Positions 21,853 through 29,625 of a stretch of 64,000 bases of DNA are shown here, in pieces. A program made the position numbers and the translations under genes. The stretch's first letter is position 1. Each line of letters opens with the position of its first letter. The DNA is from Hymenobacter jeollabukensis. Its GTDB lineage: Bacteria > Bacteroidota > Bacteroidia > Cytophagales > Hymenobacteraceae. The stretch is from assembly GCF_005771675.1 (NCBI RefSeq), contig NZ_VAJM01000001.1:310001-374000 (forward strand). Direction: 5' to 3'. The notes under the pieces are model-generated. The model saw only the letters and a program-made list of their open reading frames with translations, ran no database searches and was not told where the DNA came from.

Positions 21853-23496
21853 ATGAGGAAGCATTTGACTGGTTTTTCGTTGTTCGCTTTTCTTTTTTCG
21901 TTGACTTCCCGTTTCCTGAAACAGCGCCCCAATTCCTGGTCGTTGCTTCTTGGTTCATGGCTGGACGAAAAACGGACGGCCACCAACGGGAAACGCACCG
22001 CCGCCCTGCTGCTGCTGACCGCCGGCCTGGGCCTGAGCGCCCAGGCTCAGGACCCGCGCCTGCCCGCCCGTAAGCCCGGCCTGGAGCCCGCCCCGCTGCA
22101 AACGGAGCAGCTGGCCCCGGACCGCCCGGCCGCCGATACGGCCCGCGTGTTTGCCCTGCAGAACCTGGCCGAGCTGGTCTTCGCCAATCACCCGGTGGTG
22201 AAGCAGGCCGCGCTGCTGAGCGAAACCGCCCGCGCCCAGGTGCAGCAGGCCCGCGGCGGCTTCGACCCCAAGCTGGGCTCGGGCTTCGACCGTAAGCTCT
22301 TCGGCGGCACCGACTACTATAACAACTGGGCCAACGAGCTGAAAGTCCCCATCTGGCCCGCCGGCATCGACCTGAAAGTGGGCTACGACCGGATGGTGGG
22401 CCGCTACGTGAACCCGGAGTACCGCACCCCGCTCGACGGGCTGGCCGTGGCCGGCCTGTCGGTGCCGCTGGGCCAGGGCCTGCTCATTGACGCGCGCCGC
22501 AGCACCCTGCGCCAGGCCTGCATTATGGTAGACGCGGCCGAGGCCGACCAGGTGAAACAGATCAACGAAATCTGGCTGCAGGCCGCCAAGGACTACTGGA
22601 CCTGGTACTACACCTACCAGCAGATGCGGCTGATTGAGGAAGGCGTGGAGCTGGCCGCAACGCGCTTCCGAGGCACCAGCCGCCGCGCCCTGCTCGGCGA
22701 CCAGGCCCCCATCGACTCGGTGGAAGCCCAGATTACGGTGCAGGACCGGCAGGTGCAGTACGAGCAGCTGCTGGTGGAGCTGCAGAACGCCCGCCTGCTG
22801 CTCTCCAATCACCTCTGGAACCGGGACGGCCAGCCCGTGGAACTGCCCGCCTACGCCGTGCCCCAGCGCCCCCCGCTCACGCCCGTCGATACGCTGGCGC
22901 TGCGCGGGCTGCTGGACTTTGCCGACAGCCGCCACCCCACCCTGCTCAAGCTCGACGCCAAAATCCGGCAGCTGGGCGTGGAGGAGCGCTACCGCCGCGA
23001 GCTGCTGAAGCCCACCCTTAACGTGAGCGGCTACCTGCTCAGCCGCGGCGACTTTTACCGCCCCGAGGTGCCCGCCAGCTACGATTTCGGCCTGAACAAC
23101 TACAAGGTGGGCGTGGATTTCGCCGTGCCGCTGTTTCTGCGCAAGGAGCGCGGCAAGCTGTGGGAAACGCGCGTGAAGGTGCAGGACGCCACCCTGGAGC
23201 AGCAAAACAGCCGCCGCAGCATCGTCACCCAGGTGTCGGCCAAATTCAATGCCCTGAAGGCCTACGAGCGGCAGCTGCTGTTGCAGGCGCAGACCATCGA
23301 AAACCAGCGCACCCTGTTGCGGGCCGAAACGCAGAAATTCGAGCTGGGCGAAAGCACCATCTTCCTCGTCAACGCCCGCGAAACCAAGCTCATCGACCTG
23401 CGGCTGAAGCAGGAAAGCCTGCGCGCCAGCTACGAGAAGACGCTGGCCGAGCTGTACTACTACGCCGGTACGCGCACGGCCAACCCGGAGGACTAG
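21853..23496 (+). CDS. TolC-family outer membrane channel protein
   Basis: Outer membrane efflux/secretion channel of the TolC family, up to 547 residues. The body (from about residue 90) has paired helical repeats with typical segments such as QNLAELVFANHPVVKQA and YEKTLAELYYYAGTRT. The N-terminus is odd: residues 1-45 come from DNA matching an intergenic repeat family, and the real signal peptide seems to be KRTAALLLLTAGLGLSAQAQ at about 47-66. A later start, for example TTG 21943, would give a more normal leader; ATG 21957 is out of frame. The gene closes the operon and is followed by a 16-bp hairpin. Substrate unknown. Confidence 0.9.
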   Translation: MRKHLTGFSLFAFLFSLTSRFLKQRPNSWSLLLGSWLDEKRTATNGKRTAALLLLTAGLGLSAQAQDPRLPARKPGLEPAPLQTEQLAPDRPAADTARVFALQNLAELVFANHPVVKQAALLSETARAQVQQARGGFDPKLGSGFDRKLFGGTDYYNNWANELKVPIWPAGIDLKVGYDRMVGRYVNPEYRTPLDGLAVAGLSVPLGQGLLIDARRSTLRQACIMVDAAEADQVKQINEIWLQAAKDYWTWYYTYQQMRLIEEGVELAATRFRGTSRRALLGDQAPIDSVEAQITVQDRQVQYEQLLVELQNARLLLSNHLWNRDGQPVELPAYAVPQRPPLTPVDTLALRGLLDFADSRHPTLLKLDAKIRQLGVEERYRRELLKPTLNVSGYLLSRGDFYRPEVPASYDFGLNNYKVGVDFAVPLFLRKERGKLWETRVKVQDATLEQQNSRRSIVTQVSAKFNALKAYERQLLLQAQTIENQRTLLRAETQKFELGESTIFLVNARETKLIDLRLKQESLRASYEKTLAELYYYAGTRTANPED

Positions 23497-23516
23497 TGTC
23501 CCCTGGTCCGAACACT

Positions 23517-23553
23517 CAACCGGCGCCCCGAAATTGCTTCGGGGCGCCGGTTG
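23517..23553. terminator. Hairpin terminator between TolC and VWA genes
   Basis: A perfect 16-bp stem CAACCGGCGCCCCGAA/TTCGGGGCGCCGGTTG with a 5-nt loop lies between convergent genes. It lacks a strong T-run, so termination efficiency is uncertain. Confidence 0.7.
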
Positions 23554-23575
23554 GGCTTTGTAGCGGCTGCGTGGG

Positions 23576-24679
23576 CTACAGCGTCTTGCGGCGGTTGCGC
23601 TTGTAGTCCTCGAAAATCATGCTGCCCAGGCCCTTCAGCGAGCTGTAGTAGGCCTTGCCCTGGTTCGTCTCGGTGAACTCACGCACGAACTGCTGCAGGT
23701 ACGGGTCCGAGGCAATCATGAAGGTGGTGATGGGAATCTTGAGGCGGCGGGCGGCGGCGGCCAGATTCAGGGTCTTGTTGACCACCTTGCGGTCCAGGCC
23801 GAACGAGTTCTTGTAGTAGCCGCCGGGTTCCTTGAGGCAGGTGGGCTTGCCGTCGGTAATCATGAAAATCTGCTTGTTGGCCGTCTTGCGCTTGCGCAGC
23901 AAATCCATGGCCAGCTCCAGGCCGGCTACCGTGTTGGTGTGGTAGGGCCCCACCTGCAGGTAGGGCAAGTCCTTCACCTCGATCTGCCAGGCATCGTTGC
24001 CGAACACGATGATGTCGAGGAAGTCCTTGGGGTACTTCTGCTTCACCAACTCGGCCAGGGCCATAGCCACTTTTTTGGCCGGCGTGATGCGGTCCTCGCC
24101 GTACAGAATCATCGAGTGCGAAATATCAATCATCAGCACCGTCGACGTCTGGGTCTTGTGCTCGGTGTCGCGCACTTCCAGGTCGCCCTCGGTAAGCAGG
24201 AAGTTGCCCTCCAGACCGTGGTTGAGCTGGGCGTTGCGCAGGCTCTCGGTCATTTCGATCTGCTCGATGGTGTCGCCGAACTGGTAGTCGCGCAGGTCGG
24301 TGGTCAGCTCGTCGCCCTGGCCCGCGTGCGGGGTGCGATGGTTGCCCTGGGTGCCGCGCTTGAGCTTGCCGAAGATTTCCTCCAGCGCCGACTTGCGGAT
24401 CAGCTGCTCCGACTTGGCGGTAATCTTCAGTTCGCCCAGCTGCTGCTCGTTTTCATCGATGTAGCCCTTCTTCTTCAGGTCCTCGATGAAGTCGCCCATG
24501 CCGTACTCGTCGTCGGTCAGGCCGTACTGCTTATCCAGCTCGTTGAGCCACTGCAGGGCCTCACTCACGTCGCCGGCCGTGATGGTGACCAGCTGCATGA
24601 ACAGTTTAAAAAGCGTATCGAAGCCCTTTTCGGGGTTTTCGTCGGGTACAAAGTCGCGGAAGCGGAAACCAACAGCCAT
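23576..24679 (-). CDS. VWA-domain protein, probable partner of the AAA ATPase
   Basis: Cytoplasmic protein of 367 residues. The N-terminal 170 residues are helical and charged. A von Willebrand A domain follows with MIDAS motif DISHS at residues 185-189 and the second metal-site segment MITDGKPT. Proteins of this shape commonly pair with MoxR/BchI-like AAA ATPases and work together as chaperones or metal-insertion machines; that is family knowledge. Here the candidate ATPase is on the same strand at 15227-16759, separated by a plus-strand block of cytochrome and export genes. Start ATG 24679 gives MAVGFRFRDFVPDE. The operon upstream is not continued because the next gene is divergent. Confidence 0.88.
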   Translation of the reverse strand: MAVGFRFRDFVPDENPEKGFDTLFKLFMQLVTITAGDVSEALQWLNELDKQYGLTDDEYGMGDFIEDLKKKGYIDENEQQLGELKITAKSEQLIRKSALEEIFGKLKRGTQGNHRTPHAGQGDELTTDLRDYQFGDTIEQIEMTESLRNAQLNHGLEGNFLLTEGDLEVRDTEHKTQTSTVLMIDISHSMILYGEDRITPAKKVAMALAELVKQKYPKDFLDIIVFGNDAWQIEVKDLPYLQVGPYHTNTVAGLELAMDLLRKRKTANKQIFMITDGKPTCLKEPGGYYKNSFGLDRKVVNKTLNLAAAARRLKIPITTFMIASDPYLQQFVREFTETNQGKAYYSSLKGLGSMIFEDYKRNRRKTL

Positions 24680-24719
24680 AGTCAGGAGGAATGGACCAGG
24701 AAAACAACGGCCGGCCCGA

Positions 24720-24825
24720 GTTAGTTTTTCGTTACTCGTTTATCGTTGCTCGACAGCACTGGGCCCAGGCATAGGCGCTGGGCTGCCCGGCACGAACAAC
24801 GAAAAACCAACAACGAAAAACGAAC
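24720..24825. repeat. Imperfect inverted repeat of the TTTTTCGTTGTTCG family
   Basis: A left arm at 24720-24752 pairs with a right arm at 24793-24825 in 27 of 33 positions, around a 40-bp GC-rich centre. The right arm contains CGAACAACGAAAAACC, the exact inverse of GGTTTTTCGTTGTTCG at 21871-21886 inside the TolC gene. It occupies the space between the VWA start and the DUF427 gene. Confidence 0.7.
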
Positions 24826-24829
24826 ACCC

Positions 24830-25111
24830 ATGAAAGCCATCTGGAACAACGCCGTGCTGGCGGAAAGCGACGACACGGTGCTCGTCGAAAATAACCATTA
24901 TTTCCCGGCCTATTCGCTTAATAATGAATACTTTGAGGACAGCATTGCCGGCACCACCTGCCCCTGGAAAGGCCGCGCCAGCTACTACTCCCTGCGCGTC
25001 GACGGGCAGCTCAACAAGGACGCTGCCTGGTACTACGCCGACCCCAAGCCGGCGGCCGAGCACATCCGCGGCCGGGTGGCCTTCTGGAAGGGCGTACAGG
25101 TGGTGCCGTAA
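24830..25111 (+). CDS. DUF427 family protein
   Basis: Small cytoplasmic protein of 93 residues matching DUF427, a widespread family without settled function. The conserved core is clear: TCPWKGRASYYSLRVDGQ followed by NKDAAWYYADPKPAAEHIRGRVAFWK, with the invariant CPWKG at about 44-48 and the terminal AFWKGVQV. Length is exactly that of single-domain members. The ATG at 24830 is used because it gives MKAIWNNAVLAESDDTVLVE, the standard N-terminus; the upstream frame is repeat DNA. It is probably monocistronic and 101 bp before the first PliI-like lipoprotein. Confidence 0.92.
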   Translation: MKAIWNNAVLAESDDTVLVENNHYFPAYSLNNEYFEDSIAGTTCPWKGRASYYSLRVDGQLNKDAAWYYADPKPAAEHIRGRVAFWKGVQVVP

Positions 25112-25212
25112 CGGGTAAATAATGGCCGCGACGTAACCCATTTGGCCAAAAGGCGTTAGTATAGCGCACTGACAATACTGCTCCTTCTCTCCACTTCCAT
25201 ATTCCAACCCTC

Positions 25213-25872
25213 ATGAAACGACTTACTGCAGTGTGGCCGCTCGGCGCCGCGCTCGTGCTGCTTGGCAGCTGCGACTCGGCCCGCAATACCACCGACACCT
25301 CCAACGGCACCGCAACCGTGGAAACGACCGTGACCACGCCCGGCGACGTAGCCTTCTCGCGCGACCTGACCCAGGGCGAGTACCGCTTTCAGATTCAGTC
25401 GAATACGCTGGACAATGGCCAGCAGCTCACCATCAAGACCCGCCGCGGCGACGCGCTGGTAACCGACCCGATCCGCCTGAACGTGAAGGGCAACGTAACC
25501 GACGCGGTAATGGGCGACCTGAACGGCAACGGCAGCCCCGAGCTCTACGTGTTTACCAGCGGCGGCTCGATGGGTATGGGTGGCGTCGAAGCCTACGAGT
25601 TCGTCGACAAGGCATTCCGCCCGATTCAGGCCATCCCCAAGCTCAGCAATGACCTGGCCGCCGGCTACAAGGGCGAAGACAAATACGAAATCCGCGGCAA
25701 CCACCTGGTGCGCACCTACCCCGTGTACACCGGCACCGACGCCAGCGCCACGGCCACCGGCCAGTCGCAGACGGTGGAGTACACCCTGAACGGGCAAGGC
25801 ATGCTGATGCCGATGCCGACCACGCCGGTGGTGGCGCCCCAGTCGGGCACCACGACTCCGCCCAAGCCCTAA
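25213..25872 (+). CDS. PliI-like lipoprotein 1
   Basis: Exported lipoprotein of 219 residues. The signal peptide ends in LLGSC (about residues 16-20). The folded part, about residues 45-190, resembles the PliI (invertebrate-type lysozyme inhibitor) family in its central GDLNGNGSPELYVFTSGGS segment and the later YEIRGNHLVRTYPVY. The family's SGxxY-type loop is degenerate here (SGGSMGMGG), so inhibitory activity is uncertain. The C-terminus is Pro/Thr-rich. A very similar gene follows, and a terminator separates them. If the family call is right, it acts in the periplasm or outer membrane and protects peptidoglycan; the assignment is from memory of the family pattern. Confidence 0.6.
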   Translation: MKRLTAVWPLGAALVLLGSCDSARNTTDTSNGTATVETTVTTPGDVAFSRDLTQGEYRFQIQSNTLDNGQQLTIKTRRGDALVTDPIRLNVKGNVTDAVMGDLNGNGSPELYVFTSGGSMGMGGVEAYEFVDKAFRPIQAIPKLSNDLAAGYKGEDKYEIRGNHLVRTYPVYTGTDASATATGQSQTVEYTLNGQGMLMPMPTTPVVAPQSGTTTPPKP

Positions 25873-25898
25873 TCCAGCTTCGGCTTCGTCCCAATCAG

Positions 25899-25930
25899 AA
25901 AAAGCCCGCCTTGCCCAAGGCGGGCTTTTT
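25899..25930 (+). terminator. Intrinsic terminator between the PliI-like genes
   Basis: A perfect 14-bp stem AAAAAGCCCGCCTT/AAGGCGGGCTTTTT with loop GCCC, ending in a T-run. Confidence 0.92.
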
Positions 25931-26064
25931 CATGCCGCAGTGCATGCATCACCGCTACAGCTTTGGCAACGTAACCTCGCCTGCGGCCCCGCGTTAGTAC
26001 CAGTACCGCTCCGCATGTACCACCGGGCTGGCCGCTCCTTGGCCCTGCCCTTCTGCTTTGCCCC

Positions 26065-26688
26065 ATGACCACACCTCGCCACCTCCTGCTGCCCGCCACG
26101 GCGCTGGTGCTGCTCGGCAGCGGCTGCGACTCGCAGCGCACCACCTCCGAAAGCGCCGCGCCGGTTTCCACGGCTACCACGTCGCCCGCCGCTTCGGCCG
26201 TGAGCTACCAGAAAGAATTGCAGCGCGGCGACTACCGCTTTGCCGTGCAGACGCTGGGCACCGGCAGCCAGCGCCAGCTGGTGTGGCGGGCCGAGCGCCT
26301 GGGCCGTGAGCTGGCCTCCATGACCGACAATCTCGACGGCACGGTGCTCGACGCGCAGGCAACCAACCTCAATAACGACGACTACCCCGAGCTGCTGGTC
26401 TTTGTGGCCGATGCCGGCAGCGGCTCCTACGGCCGCCTGGTTGGCTACGAGTTTCTGAGCCGGGGCCGCCGTCCGCTCACGCTGCCTACGCTAGAAGGCG
26501 CCGCCGCCGAGGGCTACCTCGGCCACGATGCCTTCCGCGTCGACGGCCGCCGCATCATTCGCACCTTCCCCATCTACCGCCCCGACGACCCCAACAGCAC
26601 GCCCTCGGGCGGCACGCGCACCGTGGAGTACGAGATGCCCAAAAAGGAAGGCGCCATCACCGTGGTGGGGCACCGGGATGGGGTTTAG
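26065..26688 (+). CDS. PliI-like lipoprotein 2
   Basis: Second lipoprotein of this kind, 207 residues. The leader ends LLGSGC (Cys at about residue 21). The core shows YPELLVFVADAGSGSYGRL, in which GSGSYG is the loop expected of PliI-type lysozyme inhibitors, followed by FRVDGRRIIRTFPIYRPDD and TRTVEYEMPKK. It aligns along its length with the preceding gene, so the two form a tandem paralogous pair; this copy keeps the canonical loop, while the other does not. It is flanked by terminators on both sides and is therefore its own unit. The target lysozyme, if any, cannot be told from the sequence. Confidence 0.62.
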   Translation: MTTPRHLLLPATALVLLGSGCDSQRTTSESAAPVSTATTSPAASAVSYQKELQRGDYRFAVQTLGTGSQRQLVWRAERLGRELASMTDNLDGTVLDAQATNLNNDDYPELLVFVADAGSGSYGRLVGYEFLSRGRRPLTLPTLEGAAAEGYLGHDAFRVDGRRIIRTFPIYRPDDPNSTPSGGTRTVEYEMPKKEGAITVVGHRDGV

Positions 26689-26759
26689 ATGGCATTGCTT
26701 AACTGCGGCGTAGCCGAATTGCTGGTCGTTCTGCCAAGCTCTTTTTTCTGCCTAAAAAG

Positions 26760-26789
26760 AAAAGGCCGCTCCCTGGGGAGCGGCCTTTT
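26760..26789 (+). terminator. Intrinsic terminator after PliI-like gene 2
   Basis: A perfect 13-bp stem AAAAGGCCGCTCC/GGAGCGGCCTTTT with loop CTGG. Confidence 0.9.
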
Positions 26790-26864
26790 GCGTTGTTGCA
26801 GTTTACATCAAATCGTCAGAATGGCCAACAATTCAGTCGTGCAACACTATAATCGTTAAGCTCT

Positions 26865-27842
26865 TTACTCAATCCACTTAAACTTGTACTCCAGCTTGGG
26901 TACGGGCATGCGGTCGGCTACGCGGCGCAGGCGGTTGGGCAGGGCCATCACGTAGTCGCGGGCCTTTTCGGCTGGGGCGCTCAGGCCGGTAATCTTGTCT
27001 ACGTTCCAGGTTTGCAGCAGGCCTTCCAGGATGTCGGTGTAGTCCTGGCTGGTGTACACGCCGAGGCGCTGGGCCGCGTCGGTGAAGTGGCCGAAGGTCT
27101 TGCCGACTTCCACGCCCAGCTCGCGCATGTAGTGGGCGGGCATGACGATTTTCTTGCGCATCATGTCCTCGAAGGCCAGCATCATCTCGCTCGGGTCCAC
27201 CTCGAAGATTTTCTCCACGAAGGTCTGGTACACGCGGGCGTGGCGCACTTCGTCGCCGGCAATCATGCCGCAGAGCTTGGAGAGGGCCGCGTCGCCGGCT
27301 TTGCGGGCCAGCTGGCCCACGCGGCGGTGCGAGAGGTTGGTGGCGGCCTCCTGGTAGGAGGTGTACACGAAGGCGCGGTACGGGTCGTGGGCGGTGCCCA
27401 GGTCGAAGCCGTCGGCAATCAGGTACTGAGTGCTCATCTCGAACTCGCGCATGTTCACGCGCCCGGAGAGGTAGAGGTAGCGGTTGAGCAGGTCGCCGTG
27501 GCGGTTTTCCTCGGCCGTCCAGCCCCGGATCCACTGGGCCCAGCCGTTGTTGGGGTCGCGGTTCAGGTCGTCGAGCTGGTGAAACCAAGCTTCGTAGTTG
27601 GGCAGAGCTTCTTCGGTAATGGTGTCGCCGATGAGCACGGCCAGCAGGTCATAGCTCAGCTCTTTGGCCCGTTCGCGCAACAGCTTCACTTCGTCGAAGA
27701 AGTTGTCGAGGCGCGAGTCGGGCAGAAAATCGGACGGTTGCCAGCTGTCCTCTACTTTTTTGAGGAAAGAACCCATGTTCTCACGCAAAAAAACTTCGAG
27801 GTGCTGCAATACTTCCCCGCGGGAAGTCATGGTAGCAATCAT
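26865..27842 (-). CDS. Acyl-ACP desaturase (soluble diiron)
   Basis: Introduces a cis double bond into acyl-ACP, giving monounsaturated fatty acids for membrane fluidity. The 325-residue protein belongs to the soluble fatty-acid desaturase type 2 family. Its diiron ligands are in WTAEENRHGDLL and GDEVRHARVY, matching the two ExxH motifs, plus the additional Glu residues in the four-helix bundle. There are no membrane segments. The start is ambiguous between ATG 27842 (MIATMTSRGEVLQ) and ATG 27830 (MTSRGEVLQ). An earlier frame is rejected because it crosses the -7 box at 27906-27899. The gene is monocistronic, and the downstream neighbour is convergent. Confidence 0.93.
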   Translation of the reverse strand: MIATMTSRGEVLQHLEVFLRENMGSFLKKVEDSWQPSDFLPDSRLDNFFDEVKLLRERAKELSYDLLAVLIGDTITEEALPNYEAWFHQLDDLNRDPNNGWAQWIRGWTAEENRHGDLLNRYLYLSGRVNMREFEMSTQYLIADGFDLGTAHDPYRAFVYTSYQEAATNLSHRRVGQLARKAGDAALSKLCGMIAGDEVRHARVYQTFVEKIFEVDPSEMMLAFEDMMRKKIVMPAHYMRELGVEVGKTFGHFTDAAQRLGVYTSQDYTDILEGLLQTWNVDKITGLSAPAEKARDYVMALPNRLRRVADRMPVPKLEYKFKWIE

Positions 27843-27898
27843 GCGGGCTGAGGAAAAGTGGTGATGGAGGAAGAAGGACGAAGCAGTCGGGGAAAGGC

Positions 27899-27906
27899 CA
27901 AAAGTA
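27899..27906 (-). promoter_or_regulatory. -7 box of the acyl-ACP desaturase gene
   Basis: On the minus strand TACTTTTG fits TAnnTTTG exactly, 56 nt before ATG 27842. No -33 TTTG was seen. Confidence 0.6.
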
Positions 27907-27996
27907 GGCAATTACCGGGTGGAATGCCTGATGGACGCTTGCGCTATTTGTTCATACGAAACTCATGCAGGAAAAGCCCAACCTTGCCTGGGATAA

Positions 27997-29556
27997 TTAG
28001 CGTGGCGGCTGCCGGTAGGTTTGGGGCAGCGGCCGGGCGGGCGGCAGCGGCGCCGGGCCGAGCCAGCGTACGTCGGAGCGGCGTGCCAGGCGCCGCAGGG
28101 CCTCGGGCTGGACGCGGGAGCCGGTGAGCTGCTGACGCAGCTGGGGCTGCGAGGGGTCGAGCGTGGGCCAGCCGGTGAGCAGCAGCCAGGGTGGGCCGTC
28201 GGCGGGCACCACCTGCCGAAAGGGTGAAAGGGACTTGAACGCAGCTTCCAGGCCGACTCCGACGATTACGCGCGCCCTTTCAGGCGGCCGCCTTAGCTGG
28301 CTACGCAGCAGCGCCAGGTTCCGACGTTCTTCCTCATGTAATACCTGCCGGCGGTGCATCACCTTGTACCCGTACGCACTGACCAGCAACGCCAGTACGG
28401 GCAAAACAAGGCGCCGTTTCCAGGCGGGCAGGCGCCAGGGCTGGGCCGCCATCAGGGCCAGTTGCGTCAGCACGCCCAGCGTGAGCAGCGGGCCGGCCAG
28501 GCGCGGCGGCAGCTTCAGGCCCAGCTGCAGCCCCAGCAACAGCAGCACCAGCCCCAGCAGGTACAGCTGCGACCAACGGCGCCGAGCGGCGGGCTGGTCC
28601 AGGCCCAGCAGAAGCAGCAAAGCACTGAGGGCCAGCAGCGGAAAATAGTCACGCGCCAGCTGAACAGCGGCGGGCAGCAGCCCGGCCAGCCGCTCGGCGA
28701 CAAAGCGCGGATTGGGCCGGTACGCCCGCTGAAAAAACGCCTCGTTTACCAGCGTCGAGTCGCCAAACGCCCACTGCTCTACGGCCTGCACGCCCAGGCT
28801 GTCGGCGCGGGTGCGGGGGGCGGGCACGCGCCAGCCGTAGTCCAGCACTTCCGACTTGAGCACGTCGAGGCGGCGGTAGCGGGCGGCTTGGGGCGTGCGG
28901 GTGAGCTGCACCAGCAGGCCCAGCAGCAGGGCCACGGCAGCGGCGCCGGCCACCACGCGCCAGGCGCCGGGGCGGCCCAGCCCCCACGCGACTGGGGCCA
29001 CTACGACGGCTCCCAGCACGGCGGCGCTGGGGCGGATGGCCCAGGCGGCGGCGAAAAGCAGTAAGCCCAGCAGCAGAGCCGGGCGGCTTCGGGGGCCGCC
29101 CGGCTGCTGCGCCGCCCACAGCACGGCCGCGCCGCCCAGCAGCAGCGGCACCCGCACGTAGTTGAACCACTGCGCGTGCTCCAGGCCGGCCAGCAAGAGA
29201 AACCCAGCCAGCAGGCCGGCGCGCTGCGCGGGACTGGTGTGCGGGGCCAGCAGCCGTTCCAGCACGGCCGTCAGCAGCACCAGGGCCAGCGTGAGCAGGC
29301 CGTAGAGCACCAGGCCGTACCAGGGCAGCCCGGGCCAGGTTTGGTAGAGCCGGGCCAGCAGCCAGGCCCAGCCGTGGAAGTAGAGGTGCAGATTGGTGAC
29401 CGGGGCCGCGGTCGTGCGCCCGCGCAGCAGCAAGGTGATGCTGAAGTCGTCGTTGGTTTCGTAGTGGCTGCCGAGCACGGTGGCCGTCAGCAGCACCAGC
29501 AGCACCGGCAGGCCGACGACGCGCCCCCAATAGCCCAGCCCCGAAGCGTGCGTCAT
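27997..29556 (-). CDS. Multi-pass membrane protein, GT-C glycosyltransferase-like
   Basis: Integral membrane protein of 519 residues with about ten hydrophobic helices. After the first helix comes SHYETNDDFSITLLLRG; an acidic pair in the first periplasmic loop is the usual signature of GT-C lipid-linked sugar transferases. The C-terminal 110 residues form a soluble periplasmic-type domain. No specific family is recognised, so the enzymatic role is inferred. ATG 29556 (MTHASGLGYWGRVVGLP) is selected; the frame stays open far upstream but that part is low-complexity and overlaps the divergent gene. Starts of the two divergent membrane protein genes are only 69 bp apart, suggesting common control. 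Confidence 0.7.
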   Translation of the reverse strand: MTHASGLGYWGRVVGLPVLLVLLTATVLGSHYETNDDFSITLLLRGRTTAAPVTNLHLYFHGWAWLLARLYQTWPGLPWYGLVLYGLLTLALVLLTAVLERLLAPHTSPAQRAGLLAGFLLLAGLEHAQWFNYVRVPLLLGGAAVLWAAQQPGGPRSRPALLLGLLLFAAAWAIRPSAAVLGAVVVAPVAWGLGRPGAWRVVAGAAAVALLLGLLVQLTRTPQAARYRRLDVLKSEVLDYGWRVPAPRTRADSLGVQAVEQWAFGDSTLVNEAFFQRAYRPNPRFVAERLAGLLPAAVQLARDYFPLLALSALLLLLGLDQPAARRRWSQLYLLGLVLLLLGLQLGLKLPPRLAGPLLTLGVLTQLALMAAQPWRLPAWKRRLVLPVLALLVSAYGYKVMHRRQVLHEEERRNLALLRSQLRRPPERARVIVGVGLEAAFKSLSPFRQVVPADGPPWLLLTGWPTLDPSQPQLRQQLTGSRVQPEALRRLARRSDVRWLGPAPLPPARPLPQTYRQPPR

Positions 29557-29625
29557 AGCCGGCAAAATACGCGAATCGGGCGCGGGCCGCGCGGCCGGCC
29601 GGATTCTTTCCCGATTTTCGCCGCC

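Noticed and set aside
20355-21998. 547-codon minus-strand open frame opposite the HlyD gene
   Set aside because: Antisense to the export operon and without any recognisable motif.
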